Shown here: piece after piece, positions 24,303-33,843 of the stretch | Layout: the number at the start of each line of letters is the position of its first letter | How positions within the stretch are numbered: the first letter of the stretch is position 1 | NCBI GenBank assembly: GCA_965243385.1 | Contig: CBDEUV010000002.1 | Coordinates: 2,542,001-2,606,000 of the forward strand | Direction: 5' to 3' | Origin: JANSYA01 sp965243385 | GTDB taxonomy: Bacteria; Spirochaetota; Leptospiria; Leptospirales; Leptonemataceae | Length of the DNA stretch: 64,000 bases | Notes under the pieces: generated by a model | The model's input: only the letters and a program-made list of their open reading frames with translations | What the model was told of the DNA's origin: nothing | Databases searched by the model: none | Program-made: the position numbers and the translations under genes

Positions 24303-25847
24303 CTAATCGACGCGCATGCGCATCATGAGGCGCAACGCTGATCGCCATTTACGGATCCTGTCTAAACGCAGATCTTCGTCCATGGCCGGCTCGAAGCGCG
24401 TATAACCCCGCGCCGGCGGCAGCTCATCGAAGCTTTTCCAGAAACCCACGGCGAGCCCTGCCAGATAGGCGGTTCCCGTGGCGGCCATTTCCGATTCCGG
24501 CGCGCGCTCGACCGGAATCTTCGTAAAATCCGCCAGGCATTGCAATAATACGTCCGAACGCGAAACGCCGCCGTCGACCCGCAGGGCCGTCAGACGAACC
24601 CGCGTATCGTGCTGCATACCTTCCAGAATCTCGTACAGTCGCAGGGCGATGCCCTCGAGTACGGCCCGGGCCACGTGCCGCCGATGGGTGGCGAGCGAAA
24701 GCCCGGTGATGCTGGCTTTGACGTGCGGGTTAAAATACGGATAACGAATCCCCGTCGGCGTGGGAAAAAAGAAAACGCCTTCGGTATCATTGGTTTGCGC
24801 TGCGAGTTCGGCCAGCTCCGCCGCGGTATCCGACAGACCGATGCCCTGGCCCAGCCAGTTTAAGAGAGTGCCGGCGGTCGCCACGAATCCTTCCAGCATA
24901 TACACCGGCTCGCCGTCGATGCTCCAGGCGAGCAAGGGCAACAGACCCCGCCGCGAAATCTGCGGTTTCTTGCCCGTTTGCAAATCGACGAAGGCGCCGG
25001 AACCCTGCGAGATTTTCACCTGCCCGGGCTCGAAACACCGCTGCCCGAACAGCGCGGCCATCTGATCGCCGGCCGCGGCGCGAATCGGAATGCAGGCTCC
25101 GCCGAATAGCTCCGCGTCCGTTGCGCCGAAGTCGCCGTTCGTATCCAACACCTGCGGAAAGATCGACATCGGCAGGTCGAAGATCTTACAGAGCACGTCG
25201 TTCCAGCGCAACTGAAAGGGATTGTACAGGCCGGTAGCCGCCGCGTTGCCCGCATCGCTTAGATGTCGGCGACCACCGCTTAGTCGATAGATATAATAGC
25301 TGTCCAGCGTGCCGAAGGACACTTCGCCGCGCTCGCACCTGGCTTTCAGTTCCGGATCGCGATCCAGTACCCACTTGAGCCGCACGCTGGCATGATCGGT
25401 GGTAAAACGTAACAGGGACGTCGCAAGCAACATCTTGCTGCCGGTCACCCGCGCGAAGGCGGTCGCGAAAAATCTCAAGAGCCGCCAGCGCCAGTCGCGA
25501 TTCATCGCCTCCATGGTTTTCGCCGACCGCACGTCGGCCCAGCTGATGAAATTCGTCAGAATCCGTCCGGTCTTCCGCTCCCAGAGACAGAATGAACCGC
25601 GCTGATTGCAGATCCCCAGCGCCGCGGTTTGCGCAGCGGGATAAGCGGCGAAGACCGCCTCGACGACTTCGCGCAAAGTGGACCACAGCACTTCCGGATC
25701 GTGTTCGACCGCGCCGGGCTCCGGGACCAGCGGATCCGTGCGACGATACTCCTGGCATACGATCTGCCCCGCCTGATTGAAAAGCACCGCGCGAATCCCG
25801 CTGGTTCCGCTATCGATACTCAATACATACTGCCGCGAATCACTCAT
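24303..25847 (-). CDS. FGGY-family kinase, glycerol-kinase-like
   Basis: 514-residue sugar kinase fold. Phosphate-1 motif SIDSGTSGIRAVLF at the N-terminus, general-base motif AAAGDQMAALFGQ close to the GlpK sequence, and adenosine motif LRVDGGVSRSDVLLQ. GlpK's usual NQRETT and WQDRRT are altered (CNQRGSF, SWADVRS), so the substrate may be glycerol, dihydroxyacetone or another polyol. Location opposite glpD favours glycerol. I use the ATG at 25847; a longer frame exists but adds a non-homologous N-terminus. It shares a 122-base divergent promoter region with the alkyl-DHAP-synthase-like gene, suggesting joint control. Confidence 0.82.
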   Translation of the reverse strand: MSDSRQYVLSIDSGTSGIRAVLFNQAGQIVCQEYRRTDPLVPEPGAVEHDPEVLWSTLREVVEAVFAAYPAAQTAALGICNQRGSFCLWERKTGRILTNFISWADVRSAKTMEAMNRDWRWRLLRFFATAFARVTGSKMLLATSLLRFTTDHASVRLKWVLDRDPELKARCERGEVSFGTLDSYYIYRLSGGRRHLSDAGNAAATGLYNPFQLRWNDVLCKIFDLPMSIFPQVLDTNGDFGATDAELFGGACIPIRAAAGDQMAALFGQRCFEPGQVKISQGSGAFVDLQTGKKPQISRRGLLPLLAWSIDGEPVYMLEGFVATAGTLLNWLGQGIGLSDTAAELAELAAQTNDTEGVFFFPTPTGIRYPYFNPHVKASITGLSLATHRRHVARAVLEGIALRLYEILEGMQHDTRVRLTALRVDGGVSRSDVLLQCLADFTKIPVERAPESEMAATGTAYLAGLAVGFWKSFDELPPARGYTRFEPAMDEDLRLDRIRKWRSALRLMMRMRVD

Positions 25848-25935
25848 ACACCCGCCCCGCAAATCGACCATATTATGACCGTTACCGCCGGGCACGCGAT
25901 GAGCTGCGTCATACGGATCTTAAGACCTTAACGAG

Positions 25936-25959
25936 TATCGCGCGTAGACAGACGCGATA
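25936..25959. promoter_or_regulatory. Inverted repeat before the alkyl-DHAP-synthase-like gene
   Basis: TATCGCG-N10-CGCGATA, perfect 7+7 arms, ending ten bases before the ATG at 25970. It could be an operator for the divergent kinase/flavoprotein pair or an mRNA hairpin that hides the ribosome site (the GGAG directly before the ATG is unusually close). Confidence 0.4.
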
Positions 25960-25969
25960 GAATCGGAGT

Positions 25970-27700
25970 ATGCAGAAACATCCGCCCGAATCTTCTCCGG
26001 CCTGGATCGACGAAGCCCCGCCGGCCGGCTCGTATCGTTCGCTATTTAAATGGGGCGCCCCGGATGAATTCAAACATCCGAACGCGCGACTGGTACAGGC
26101 CCTCCAGGAACGTTTCGACATGAACCCCGACGATTTTCGTCGGCCGCTACGGCCGGGATTCGAAACAGTCGGCGGCTGCCGTCCTGGCCAGCTCTCCAGC
26201 GAGACCCTCGACGAATTGAAGCGGATCTGTGGCGAAGAAAACGTTCTGAGCGACGACTACTCGCGAACACGGGCCGGAGCGGGCAAGTCGATGTTCGATT
26301 TGTTTCGCCTGCGAGCCGGCGAATTCGAGAACGTCCCCGACGCCGTTCTGCGCCCCCGGAATCGGACCGACGTCGCGCGCATCATTGAATATTGCAACCG
26401 ACACAGAATCGCGGTCTACGCTTTCGGCGGCGGCTCTTCGGTTACGCGCGGAATCGAATGCGTGCGCGGCGGAGTTTCTCTGGACCTCGGCGCGCATATG
26501 AATCGCGTGCTGGGCTTCAGCGAAACCAATCAAAGCGTAACAGTGGAACCGGGCGTGACCGGACCGCAGCTCGAAGAGTACCTGAACAAGTTGAAACAAC
26601 GCGGCGAAGCGGAACGCGACTACACCTGCGGACATTTTCCGCAATCCTTTGAATATTCGACCGTGGGCGGTTGGGTCGTAACGCGCGGCGCCGGTCAGAA
26701 CTCGACGTATTACGGCAAAATCGAAGACATCGTGCTTTCGCAGGAATATATCACGCCGGTCGGCGAAATCATCACTCAGGACTATCCGCGTCAGTCGATC
26801 GGGCCGGATATGGACCAGATCATGATGGGCAGCGAAGGCGCCTTCGGCATTCTCGTCGCCGTCACGCTCAAGGTCCGGCGGTATCAGCCGCAGAATACGC
26901 GCCGACTCAGTTTTCTCTTTCCTTCGTGGGAACAGGGCCGCACGGCTATGCGCGAAATCATGCAGGGCGAATTCGGAGTCCCTTCCGTCTTTCGCCTCTC
27001 CGATCCGGAGGAGACGGACTTCGGCTTAAAATTATACGGCATCGAAGGCACGCTCATCGATTCGCTGCTGCGGCTGCGCGGCTATCGACCGGGGAAACGC
27101 TGCCTGATGCTGGCGTCGGTCGACGGCGAAGGCGAAACCACGCGTTTGATTCAGCGCAAGATCGCGCGCGAGTGTCGTAAGCACGGCGGGGCGTCGGCGA
27201 CCGGTTACGGGGTGCGGCGCTGGGAGCACGGCCGCTTTCGCGATCCGTACATGCGCGAAGACCTGATGGACTTCGGCATCGTCATCGACACGCTAGAATG
27301 CGCGGTGAGCTGGGAAAATCTGGACCGGGTCCACCGCGGCGTGCGAGACTATTGCCACAGCCGGCCCGCCACGATCTGCATGGCGCATATGAGTCATGTG
27401 TACCCGCAGGGCGCGAACCTGTACTTTATCTTTATCGCGAAGATGGCCTCTTTGAACGAATTCGCCGAATACCACCGCGGCATTCTCGACAGCATTCTCG
27501 AACACGGAGCGGCCATGAGCCACCACCACGGCATCGGTAAGATGAGCGCTCCCTGGTTTCGAAAGCAGCTGGGCCCGGACTCTTTCGCCGTGCTGCGGGC
27601 CCTCAAAGAGCACTTCGATCCCAACGGTATTATGAATCCCGGCGGAACTCTGGGCTTCGATTCAGACGCGCAGTCGCCCGGGGGACGCCCGGATCAATAA
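25970..27700 (+). CDS. Alkyl-DHAP synthase-like FAD-linked oxidase
   Basis: 576-residue vanillyl-alcohol-oxidase-type flavoprotein. The FAD-binding PCMH domain spans ~120-310 (VYAFGGGSSVTRGIE, TVEPGVTGPQLEEYL, STVGGWVVTRGAGQNSTYYG, GSEGAFGILV), and the C-terminal cap has the MSHHHGIGKM histidine cluster that is essential in alkylglycerone-phosphate synthase. That enzyme swaps an acyl for an alkyl chain on DHAP, creating ether lipids. Many bacterial relatives have other roles, so ether-lipid synthesis is a hypothesis, supported by the neighbouring glycerol-phosphate genes. GGAG overlaps the start region. There is no membrane segment. Confidence 0.72.
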   Translation: MQKHPPESSPAWIDEAPPAGSYRSLFKWGAPDEFKHPNARLVQALQERFDMNPDDFRRPLRPGFETVGGCRPGQLSSETLDELKRICGEENVLSDDYSRTRAGAGKSMFDLFRLRAGEFENVPDAVLRPRNRTDVARIIEYCNRHRIAVYAFGGGSSVTRGIECVRGGVSLDLGAHMNRVLGFSETNQSVTVEPGVTGPQLEEYLNKLKQRGEAERDYTCGHFPQSFEYSTVGGWVVTRGAGQNSTYYGKIEDIVLSQEYITPVGEIITQDYPRQSIGPDMDQIMMGSEGAFGILVAVTLKVRRYQPQNTRRLSFLFPSWEQGRTAMREIMQGEFGVPSVFRLSDPEETDFGLKLYGIEGTLIDSLLRLRGYRPGKRCLMLASVDGEGETTRLIQRKIARECRKHGGASATGYGVRRWEHGRFRDPYMREDLMDFGIVIDTLECAVSWENLDRVHRGVRDYCHSRPATICMAHMSHVYPQGANLYFIFIAKMASLNEFAEYHRGILDSILEHGAAMSHHHGIGKMSAPWFRKQLGPDSFAVLRALKEHFDPNGIMNPGGTLGFDSDAQSPGGRPDQ

Positions 27701-27785
27701 TTAACCATCGGAATTTTATTGCAATTCTGAGTGCCCTGGTTGGAAGTGGGCCATCCAATCATCCTGCAAGCAGCGGAGCAGCACT

Positions 27786-28754
27786 ATGAATCTATTTCTG
27801 ACCGGAGCCTCGGGCTTTGTGGGCGGCGCGATCGCCCGGGAACTCTCGAAACGGCACCAGATTTTCGCCATGTCCCGTTCGGAGAAGAGCGATCAGGCGA
27901 TCCAGGCGATGGGAGCGACGCCTGTTCGCTCGGAACTCGGCGCGGTCCGACCGGAACAGCTGGCCGAAATCGACGCGGTGATTCACTGCGCGGCGTACGT
28001 GAATCAATGGGGCAAACGCGAGGACTTCATGCGGGTCACGGTCGAAGGCACCCGCCAGATTCTCGAGGCGGCTCGTTCCGCCGGCGTAAAACGTTTTATT
28101 CACATGGGCACCGAAGCCGCCCTCTTCGCCGGCCAGCCGATGATCGACATCGATGAGAGTTATCCGTATCCGAAAAAGCATCGCTATCTGTATCCTGAAT
28201 CGAAGGCGGCGGCCGAACAACTCGTGCTGAACGCAAACGTCCCCGGCGAATTCGAGACCTTGAGTCTCCGCCCGCGATTGGTCTGGGGGCCCGGCGACAA
28301 AACCGTGCTGCCCGAAGTCCTCGCCATGATTGAACGCGGCGCCTTTATGTGGATGGATCAGGGCCGGCATCGCACGAGTACCGTGCATATCGCGAATCTG
28401 GTCGCAGCGACGGAACTCGCGCTGACGAAGGGCCGCGGCGGCAACGCGTATTTTGTAACCGACGACGAAACCACCAGCTTTCGCGAATTTCTGACGGCGC
28501 TGGTCGGAACCCGGGGCGTAACGCCGCCGAACAAAAGTATTCCCGGCGGTATCGCCAGAGCGCTCAGCATCCTGGTCGAAAGCGTCTGGAAACTTCTCGG
28601 GATCAAAAGCGAACCGCCGCTGACCCGCTTCGCGGCCGCGATCATGTCGGCCGAATGCACGATTCGCATCGATCGTGCGAAGGCGGAGTTGGACTACAAA
28701 CCGATCGTGAGCGTCCGGCAGGGCCTGAAAGACTTGCAGGTGAATCCGGCCTGA
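27786..28754 (+). CDS. Extended SDR (NAD-dependent epimerase/dehydratase) 1
   Basis: 322-residue extended short-chain dehydrogenase. The dinucleotide motif TGASGFVGG is at the N-terminus and the catalytic pair is in YPESKAAAE (YxxxK), but the upstream serine position reads MGTEAA, with Thr as a possible substitute. The body resembles 3-beta-hydroxysteroid dehydrogenase/isomerase-like and dihydroflavonol-reductase-like SDRs. It probably acts on a lipid or isoprenoid alcohol/ketone. It is 85 bases after the flavoprotein gene and 16 bases before a tandem paralogue, so the three may form one operon. Confidence 0.8.
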   Translation: MNLFLTGASGFVGGAIARELSKRHQIFAMSRSEKSDQAIQAMGATPVRSELGAVRPEQLAEIDAVIHCAAYVNQWGKREDFMRVTVEGTRQILEAARSAGVKRFIHMGTEAALFAGQPMIDIDESYPYPKKHRYLYPESKAAAEQLVLNANVPGEFETLSLRPRLVWGPGDKTVLPEVLAMIERGAFMWMDQGRHRTSTVHIANLVAATELALTKGRGGNAYFVTDDETTSFREFLTALVGTRGVTPPNKSIPGGIARALSILVESVWKLLGIKSEPPLTRFAAAIMSAECTIRIDRAKAELDYKPIVSVRQGLKDLQVNPA

Positions 28755-28770
28755 GCATTCTCCGGCAATC

Positions 28771-29751
28771 ATGAAGATCTTTCTTACCGGCGCCTCCGGC
28801 TTTATCGGCAGCGCCGTCGCGCAGACTTTCGCAAAAAGCGACAAATACGAACTCGTGGCGATGTCGCGTTCCGAACAAAGCGACCGCGCAATTCAGGCCT
28901 GCGGCGCGCGTCCGCTTCGATCCGAATTGGGCGCGGTCACCCTCGAGCAGCTTGCGGGATGCGATGCCGTCATTCACAACGCGGCTTATGTGCATCCGTG
29001 GGGCCGTCGTAAAAACTTCCAGAGAATTACGGTCGAAGGCACACGCCAGCTCCTGGAGGCTGCCCGTAAAGCCGGCGTTCGCCGCTTCGTTAATATGAGT
29101 TCGGACGCCGTTACTTTCGCCGGGCAGAATCAAATCAACGTCGATGAAAGCCAGGGATATCCGCGGCGACACATCTACAATTATTCCGAAGCAAAGGCGC
29201 AGGCGGAGCAGCTCGTGCTGGCCGCAAGCGAACCCGGAGTATTCGAGACCCTTTCGCTGCGCCCCCGCATCGTCTGGGGGCCAGGGGATAAAACGGTGCT
29301 GCCGGAATTATTGCATATGGTCGAAAACGGCGGATTCATGTGGGTCAACGGCGGACGCGGGCGAACGCATACCGTACATATTGCGAATCTTGTGCACGCG
29401 ACGGAGCTGGCTCTTACGCGCGGCGTTAGCGGCCACGCGTACTATGTGACGGACGACGAGGAAACGACTTACCGCGAATTCTTGTCGCAACTGGTCGCCA
29501 CCCAGGGCGTCAGCCTGCCCGACAAAAGCGTGCCCGGCGCTGTGGCTCGAGTGGCGGGCTACCTGATCGAATCGACCTGGCTCCTCTTGAATCTGAAAGG
29601 CGATCCGCCGCTCACGCGCTTCGCCGCGGGATTAATGTCCAGCGAAGGTCTGTTAAACATCGACCGCGCGAAGACCGAACTCGGTTACGCGCCCCTGATT
29701 TCGATCGCAAAGGGCATGCAAGAACTGGCAGCGGCGTCCCGCCCAGCGTAA
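28771..29751 (+). CDS. Extended SDR 2, tandem paralogue
   Basis: 326-residue paralogue of the preceding gene, similar over its whole length (TGASGFIGSAVAQ, AMSRSEQSDRAIQACGA, RSELGAV). Catalytic residues are NMSSDA with serine, and YSEAKAQAE. Unlike copy 1 it retains the conventional serine. The pair could form a heterodimer or catalyse successive steps. The 16-base gap to the previous stop suggests co-transcription. The substrate is unknown; the shared neighbourhood with glpD and the alkyl-DHAP-synthase-like gene points toward lipid modification. Confidence 0.8.
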   Translation: MKIFLTGASGFIGSAVAQTFAKSDKYELVAMSRSEQSDRAIQACGARPLRSELGAVTLEQLAGCDAVIHNAAYVHPWGRRKNFQRITVEGTRQLLEAARKAGVRRFVNMSSDAVTFAGQNQINVDESQGYPRRHIYNYSEAKAQAEQLVLAASEPGVFETLSLRPRIVWGPGDKTVLPELLHMVENGGFMWVNGGRGRTHTVHIANLVHATELALTRGVSGHAYYVTDDEETTYREFLSQLVATQGVSLPDKSVPGAVARVAGYLIESTWLLLNLKGDPPLTRFAAGLMSSEGLLNIDRAKTELGYAPLISIAKGMQELAAASRPA

Positions 29752-29941
29752 GGCCCAACCCCTGCCGTACTAACGCCCGGGCACGTACGCGGCCGCGGTC
29801 ACCAGGCGCTTGGTATCCCGCAACCCCACTTTCCCTTTATAAAGCAGTAATAGAATCAAAGCTTTCGCCCCGAGGCACTTCACAGCGACACGGTGAGAAA
29901 GATCATAGCTGCGACGAGACTTATCGGTTAATGCAAGTGGA

Positions 29942-30574
29942 ATGAAGACATCTACTTCGTCGACCGCAGGCGCAAGTCGTCTGTGGATCTCATTAACCGC
30001 AGCGGTGCTCGTCGCCGTATACTTCGTAGCGGTGCGACCGGCCATTAAACAATGGGGCACGACCGGCGACGAATCCACAGTATCGCTACCCGGCGACGAA
30101 CTGGTGCCAGCCTCGCGCACTCAGACGACGACGGCCATCACACTGGGTGCGCCACCCCGGGAAGTCTGGCCCTGGCTGATCCAAATCGGCACGGCTCGCG
30201 GCGGATGGTACAGCTACGACTGTTTGGACAACGGTTGCGAACCCAGCGCGACTACGATTCTGCCGCAGTACCAGGGGCTCAAGGCGGGCGACACAATTCC
30301 GGTCTCGCCCGACGGCTCGATCGGTTTTCCTGTGCTTCTGCTTGAGAAAAACGAAGCGCTCGGGCTGGACCTCGGCTTTTTCGGCTACCGCGCCAGCTGG
30401 GTGTTCGTATTACGAAGTCGGCCGGACGACCGCACGCGTTTGCTGGTTCGCTTTCGAACGGCGTACGACTGGTGGTTTCCGGGAATCCTGGGGCAGTTGA
30501 TCTTTGAACCGATTCACTTTTTTATGGAACGCAAGATGCTGATTGAATTGCAAAAGCGAATGCCGCTGGAGTGA
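29942..30574 (+). CDS. Membrane-anchored SRPBCC-like protein
   Basis: 210 residues with one N-terminal membrane helix (~14-31, LWISLTAAVLVAVYFVAV). The domain resembles SRPBCC/polyketide-cyclase-like proteins: ITLGAPPREVWPWLIQIG, then GWYSYDCLDNG, and a C-terminal amphipathic helix. Such folds bind hydrophobic ligands. GTGGA five bases before the ATG is a weak ribosome site. It stands alone, 190 bases after the SDR pair; that gap shows nothing else I can support. Confidence 0.65.
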   Translation: MKTSTSSTAGASRLWISLTAAVLVAVYFVAVRPAIKQWGTTGDESTVSLPGDELVPASRTQTTTAITLGAPPREVWPWLIQIGTARGGWYSYDCLDNGCEPSATTILPQYQGLKAGDTIPVSPDGSIGFPVLLLEKNEALGLDLGFFGYRASWVFVLRSRPDDRTRLLVRFRTAYDWWFPGILGQLIFEPIHFFMERKMLIELQKRMPLE

Positions 30575-30644
30575 AGCTACGCGCGATTGCCCCGCCAAAC
30601 TGCCTGTGATTGTTCAGTAGAATAATCGCGCAAAACGCAGGTCG

Positions 30645-31157
30645 TTACTCCGCCTCGTCCGCCGTATTGCCTTCGATATTGATCGGATACGGAATTTCGC
30701 CGAGGATCGTATCAAGATAGACGATCCCCTCAACGCGATAGTCCACGCCGCCGCCGCTCATCAGCGCCTGCATGAGCGTGGTGCCCAATTGCGCGGGGGT
30801 CGTGGCGACTTCGAGTTTCACAACGCCTTTGTCGCCGGCCGCCACGGTGATATTCTCGGAGTGTTTGCCTTCCGCGACCTTGTTGTCTCCAGTGAATAGC
30901 TCGAATTCGAGACGGTCGACTACGACGTCGCTCGGATTCGGATTCTGCACGCCCACGTGCACCAGCAGGTCCACCTGAGAGAAACCGAAGTTCACCACTT
31001 CCAAATTCTCGAGCTCGAATTCGCAATTCTTCAGATTTTCGCGTTTCTCGCGAACCCCGCAAGCGGCGGCGGTCGTGAAGAGAATCAGCGCCAGCGCGGC
31101 GACGACACTCGTGCGCCGGGCGCGAACAACGGGTTGCGAATATAATAGAAATGTCAT
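30645..31157 (-). CDS. LEA14/WHy-type lipoprotein
   Basis: 170-residue predicted lipoprotein: the signal peptide ends LFTTAAACG, followed by an LEA type 2 (water-stress and hypersensitive response, WHy) domain with VHVGVQNPNPSDVVVDRLEFE and the alternating strands usual for that beta-sandwich. AGGAG lies upstream of the ATG at 31157, which fixes the start; a much longer frame upstream is arginine-rich and spurious. Such domains are linked to desiccation or envelope stress in other bacteria. It is divergent from the DUF2817 peptidase gene. Confidence 0.78.
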   Translation of the reverse strand: MTFLLYSQPVVRARRTSVVAALALILFTTAAACGVREKRENLKNCEFELENLEVVNFGFSQVDLLVHVGVQNPNPSDVVVDRLEFELFTGDNKVAEGKHSENITVAAGDKGVVKLEVATTPAQLGTTLMQALMSGGGVDYRVEGIVYLDTILGEIPYPINIEGNTADEAE

Positions 31158-31228
31158 GATAGCCGGGGCTCCTGAAGGAATTAGACTTTGACAAATGCTA
31201 TAAACGCCCGGTCTGTGGTGCAAGCGCG

Positions 31229-32353
31229 ATGCAGGGTGATTTATATTTTTCTGAACAGTACAAAGCGGCCCGCAAGCGCTTCCGTACAGCCGCTCGCTCG
31301 GCTGGCGCCCGACTGCACCGACTGCGGCTGGGTAAAAACAAAGCCTTAAAGGGCCCGCTGCGCGAAAAGCTGTCGATTGACATCGCCATACTCGGCAATC
31401 CCTCCCCGAAGCGCGCCCTCGTTCACTCCTCGGGCGTTCACGGCGTCGAAGGCTTCGCCGGTTCCGCAATCCAGCTACGCACGCTCGAAAATCCGCCGGA
31501 CATCCCTGAAGACGGCGCCCTGATACTAATTCATGCGGTGAATCCGTACGGCATGGCCTTCCACCGACGGGTGAACGAATCCAACGTGGATTTGAATCGC
31601 AATTTTCTGAAGAAAGGCCAGTGGAAGGGCGCTCACGAAGCCTATCACCTGCTCCATCGTCTGCTGAATCCGGAGCAGCTCTCGCGCCTGGATTTTTTTA
31701 TGCCGCGATTGGTCTGGAAAGCCGCGCGACACGGCTTCGAACGTCTCAAGCAGGCCGGCGCGGAAGGACAGTACGTCTATCCCGACGGGCTATTCTTCGG
31801 CGGTCAGGGGCTCGAACACGGACCGAAGCTATTGCTCAAGTGGGTCAAAAAGCATCTGAAGCAGGCTCGCCGGGTCTGCGCCATCGACGTGCATACCGGC
31901 GTGGGCGAACCCGGCCAGGACTGGCTGATCATCGATCGGGCCGCCGACGGGCGCTTCATCGAACATATGGAGCCGCACTACGGCGGCAAACGTCTGGATA
32001 CCCCGGGCGACGGCGAGGCCATCGCCTATACCATTCGCGGCGGATTCGACGCGGGACTCGTAAAAGCCCTGCATAAAAAGTCGCGGCTCGATTTCGTGAC
32101 CCAGGAATTCGGCACGCCGGGCGGGGGCTCCGCTCTGTTGAAAGCGCTGCGCTCGGAAAATCACTGGGTGCGCCGGGGCGCGGATCTCGATCATCCCGCT
32201 CGTCTGCGATTGAAAGAGGCCTTCTCGCCGCTGGATATCGGCTGGCAACGTTCCGTAGTCGACCACGGCTTCCGCCTGGTCGAACGGGCAGCGCGTTTTT
32301 TGTTCGATTCGAAAGTGCGGGCGAATACGGAGCCAGGGCGATTGGTGCTCTAG
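31229..32353 (+). CDS. DUF2817 / M14-like metallopeptidase
   Basis: 374-residue protein of the DUF2817 branch of zinc carboxypeptidases. Zinc motif HGVEG (His71, Glu74), substrate-binding NESNVDLNRNF at ~112-122, third zinc ligand region IDVHTG at ~219-224, and the catalytic glutamate region QEFGT at ~291. All key positions appear intact. There is no signal peptide, so a cytoplasmic carboxypeptidase or amidohydrolase is likely. Its stop lies three bases from the stop of the convergent gene at 32357. Confidence 0.8.
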   Translation: MQGDLYFSEQYKAARKRFRTAARSAGARLHRLRLGKNKALKGPLREKLSIDIAILGNPSPKRALVHSSGVHGVEGFAGSAIQLRTLENPPDIPEDGALILIHAVNPYGMAFHRRVNESNVDLNRNFLKKGQWKGAHEAYHLLHRLLNPEQLSRLDFFMPRLVWKAARHGFERLKQAGAEGQYVYPDGLFFGGQGLEHGPKLLLKWVKKHLKQARRVCAIDVHTGVGEPGQDWLIIDRAADGRFIEHMEPHYGGKRLDTPGDGEAIAYTIRGGFDAGLVKALHKKSRLDFVTQEFGTPGGGSALLKALRSENHWVRRGADLDHPARLRLKEAFSPLDIGWQRSVVDHGFRLVERAARFLFDSKVRANTEPGRLVL

Positions 32354-32356
32354 GTT

Positions 32357-33760
32357 TTACGAAGCGCGTCGCATTCGCCAGCGCTGGACACCATACACCA
32401 CGACCCAGAATGCGAACGCCGCAGCCAACTGCCACAGTCGGAACAAAGGGGGCGGCAACCGGGTTATGCGAATAAAGAGCGTTTGCGACGGCTGATCGAA
32501 ATGATGAGAGCCCGTAAGACTGGTGCGCGCCGCGACCGAGATCAGCGTATCGCTGACCGTTAACTCGTCGACGATCACCGGATTTTCGGGAGTTCCGAGC
32601 GCCTCCAGGAATTCATCGAGTGATTGCGCTTCCAGCGCGGCGGCCAGTCGTCGCATGCTCAGCGCGTCGAGCCTTGCGCTATCAGGAACCCGGGCTTTCG
32701 CGGTCGGGGTCCGGGCGAAAGGTCGCTCTGATTTAACGACCGGGGCCCCGGCTCCCCTGCCCACAATGATCATCGGACGTCCGGAGTCCGACGTCAGCTC
32801 GTCAAGCAATACGATCGGAAATTGATCGAAGTCTAATCCATCTTCTCCGTAACTTAAAAGATTATCCCCCTGCACGCGACCATAAACGATCATCAAATCT
32901 TCGGGATGCTCTTCGATCCGATCCAGAATGTCTCCAACTGCGCCTGCAAAGTCGAGACCGTGGTCCAGAACCAGCTCTTTCAGAGTCGCATTCGTACTCG
33001 CGTTGCCCGAGAAAGAAAGGACCCTGGTCTTCGCACGTTTCAGCGAAATCTGCTCCAGCCGCGGCAGATCGGGAAGCTTCGATTGCGAATGAATTTTGAC
33101 GAACAAAGAAGGGCGATACTCAAGCAGCAGGCGGCCCGCATCGCCGGGTGCACGGCGGGTCGACCACCGCGTACCGTCACCCCGGGCGATCGAGATCTTG
33201 CGGGCCTGCTTCACGAAAGCTTCGCTCAATACGCCGGCGTCAAGGGCGGCCGATTCCAGAACCACTTCGGTTTTCGTGCCCGCTCGCGCTTTAATGATAT
33301 GCGTATCGGTGGTTTTATTGAACGGCCCGTACGTGATTCGGCCGCGGTTCACCGACGCGAAGAATACGCCGTCAGCGTTGCGACCGATGTACAGACGCCT
33401 GACATCCCCCGGTGCGGACATCGACTTCAGTGCCGCCGCGGCCGATTTGAATCCGGGTTCGGATAGATCCGCAAGTGTCCCGGCCTGAGAAACTCTCATC
33501 CGGGGACGAGTCTTCGCAAAAGCGCCCGCCCGACTGAGACCGCGCAGTCCGCTGAGAACTCGTGCGGTTTGCGTGGCGCGCGCCACCCGCATGCCCTTTC
33601 TGAGCCGGGCCAGCTTTACAAAAATTCCCCACGGAGCGGCGTCGACCGGCGGCGCGAAACCGATCAGAGCGCTGCAGATGAATATCCCAATCAGCGAGAG
33701 TCGTGCGCAGAACCGAACGCTGATCCAATGTTTTGCCCGCCGGCGTGGGTCTCGAAGCAT
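32357..33760 (-). CDS. Unknown exported protein with C-terminal membrane helix
   Basis: 467 residues; family not recognised. Signal-peptide-like start (RFCARLSLIGIFICSALIGF, then PPVDAAPWG). Large mixed alpha/beta body with no clear motif, followed by a C-terminal membrane segment (LFRLWQLAAAFAFWVVVYGV) and a basic tail. This topology would place the body in the periplasm, anchored at the inner membrane. The ATG at 33760 is chosen; the frame extends upstream to a TTG at 33943 without plausible protein. It faces the ArsR-type gene across a 235-base region containing a terminator-like hairpin. Confidence 0.55.
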   Translation of the reverse strand: MLRDPRRRAKHWISVRFCARLSLIGIFICSALIGFAPPVDAAPWGIFVKLARLRKGMRVARATQTARVLSGLRGLSRAGAFAKTRPRMRVSQAGTLADLSEPGFKSAAAALKSMSAPGDVRRLYIGRNADGVFFASVNRGRITYGPFNKTTDTHIIKARAGTKTEVVLESAALDAGVLSEAFVKQARKISIARGDGTRWSTRRAPGDAGRLLLEYRPSLFVKIHSQSKLPDLPRLEQISLKRAKTRVLSFSGNASTNATLKELVLDHGLDFAGAVGDILDRIEEHPEDLMIVYGRVQGDNLLSYGEDGLDFDQFPIVLLDELTSDSGRPMIIVGRGAGAPVVKSERPFARTPTAKARVPDSARLDALSMRRLAAALEAQSLDEFLEALGTPENPVIVDELTVSDTLISVAARTSLTGSHHFDQPSQTLFIRITRLPPPLFRLWQLAAAFAFWVVVYGVQRWRMRRAS

Positions 33761-33799
33761 ACCGAATCGGCGGCCGGCGCACGGTGATGAACAGTGCAA

Positions 33800-33843
33800 A
33801 AGCCCGCGGCCGGGATTGCCCGGTCGCGGGCTTCCGATTTTTT
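33800..33843 (+). terminator. Strong terminator-like hairpin in a divergent intergenic region
   Basis: Fifteen-base arms (33800-33814 and 33819-33833, one G-U pair) around a 4-base loop. On the plus strand they are followed by CCGA and six Ts (33838-33843); on the minus strand by four Ts. It lies between two divergently transcribed genes, where no terminator should be needed. It may end an unrecognised small RNA or act as an attenuator in the 5' leader of the minus-strand gene. Confidence 0.6.
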
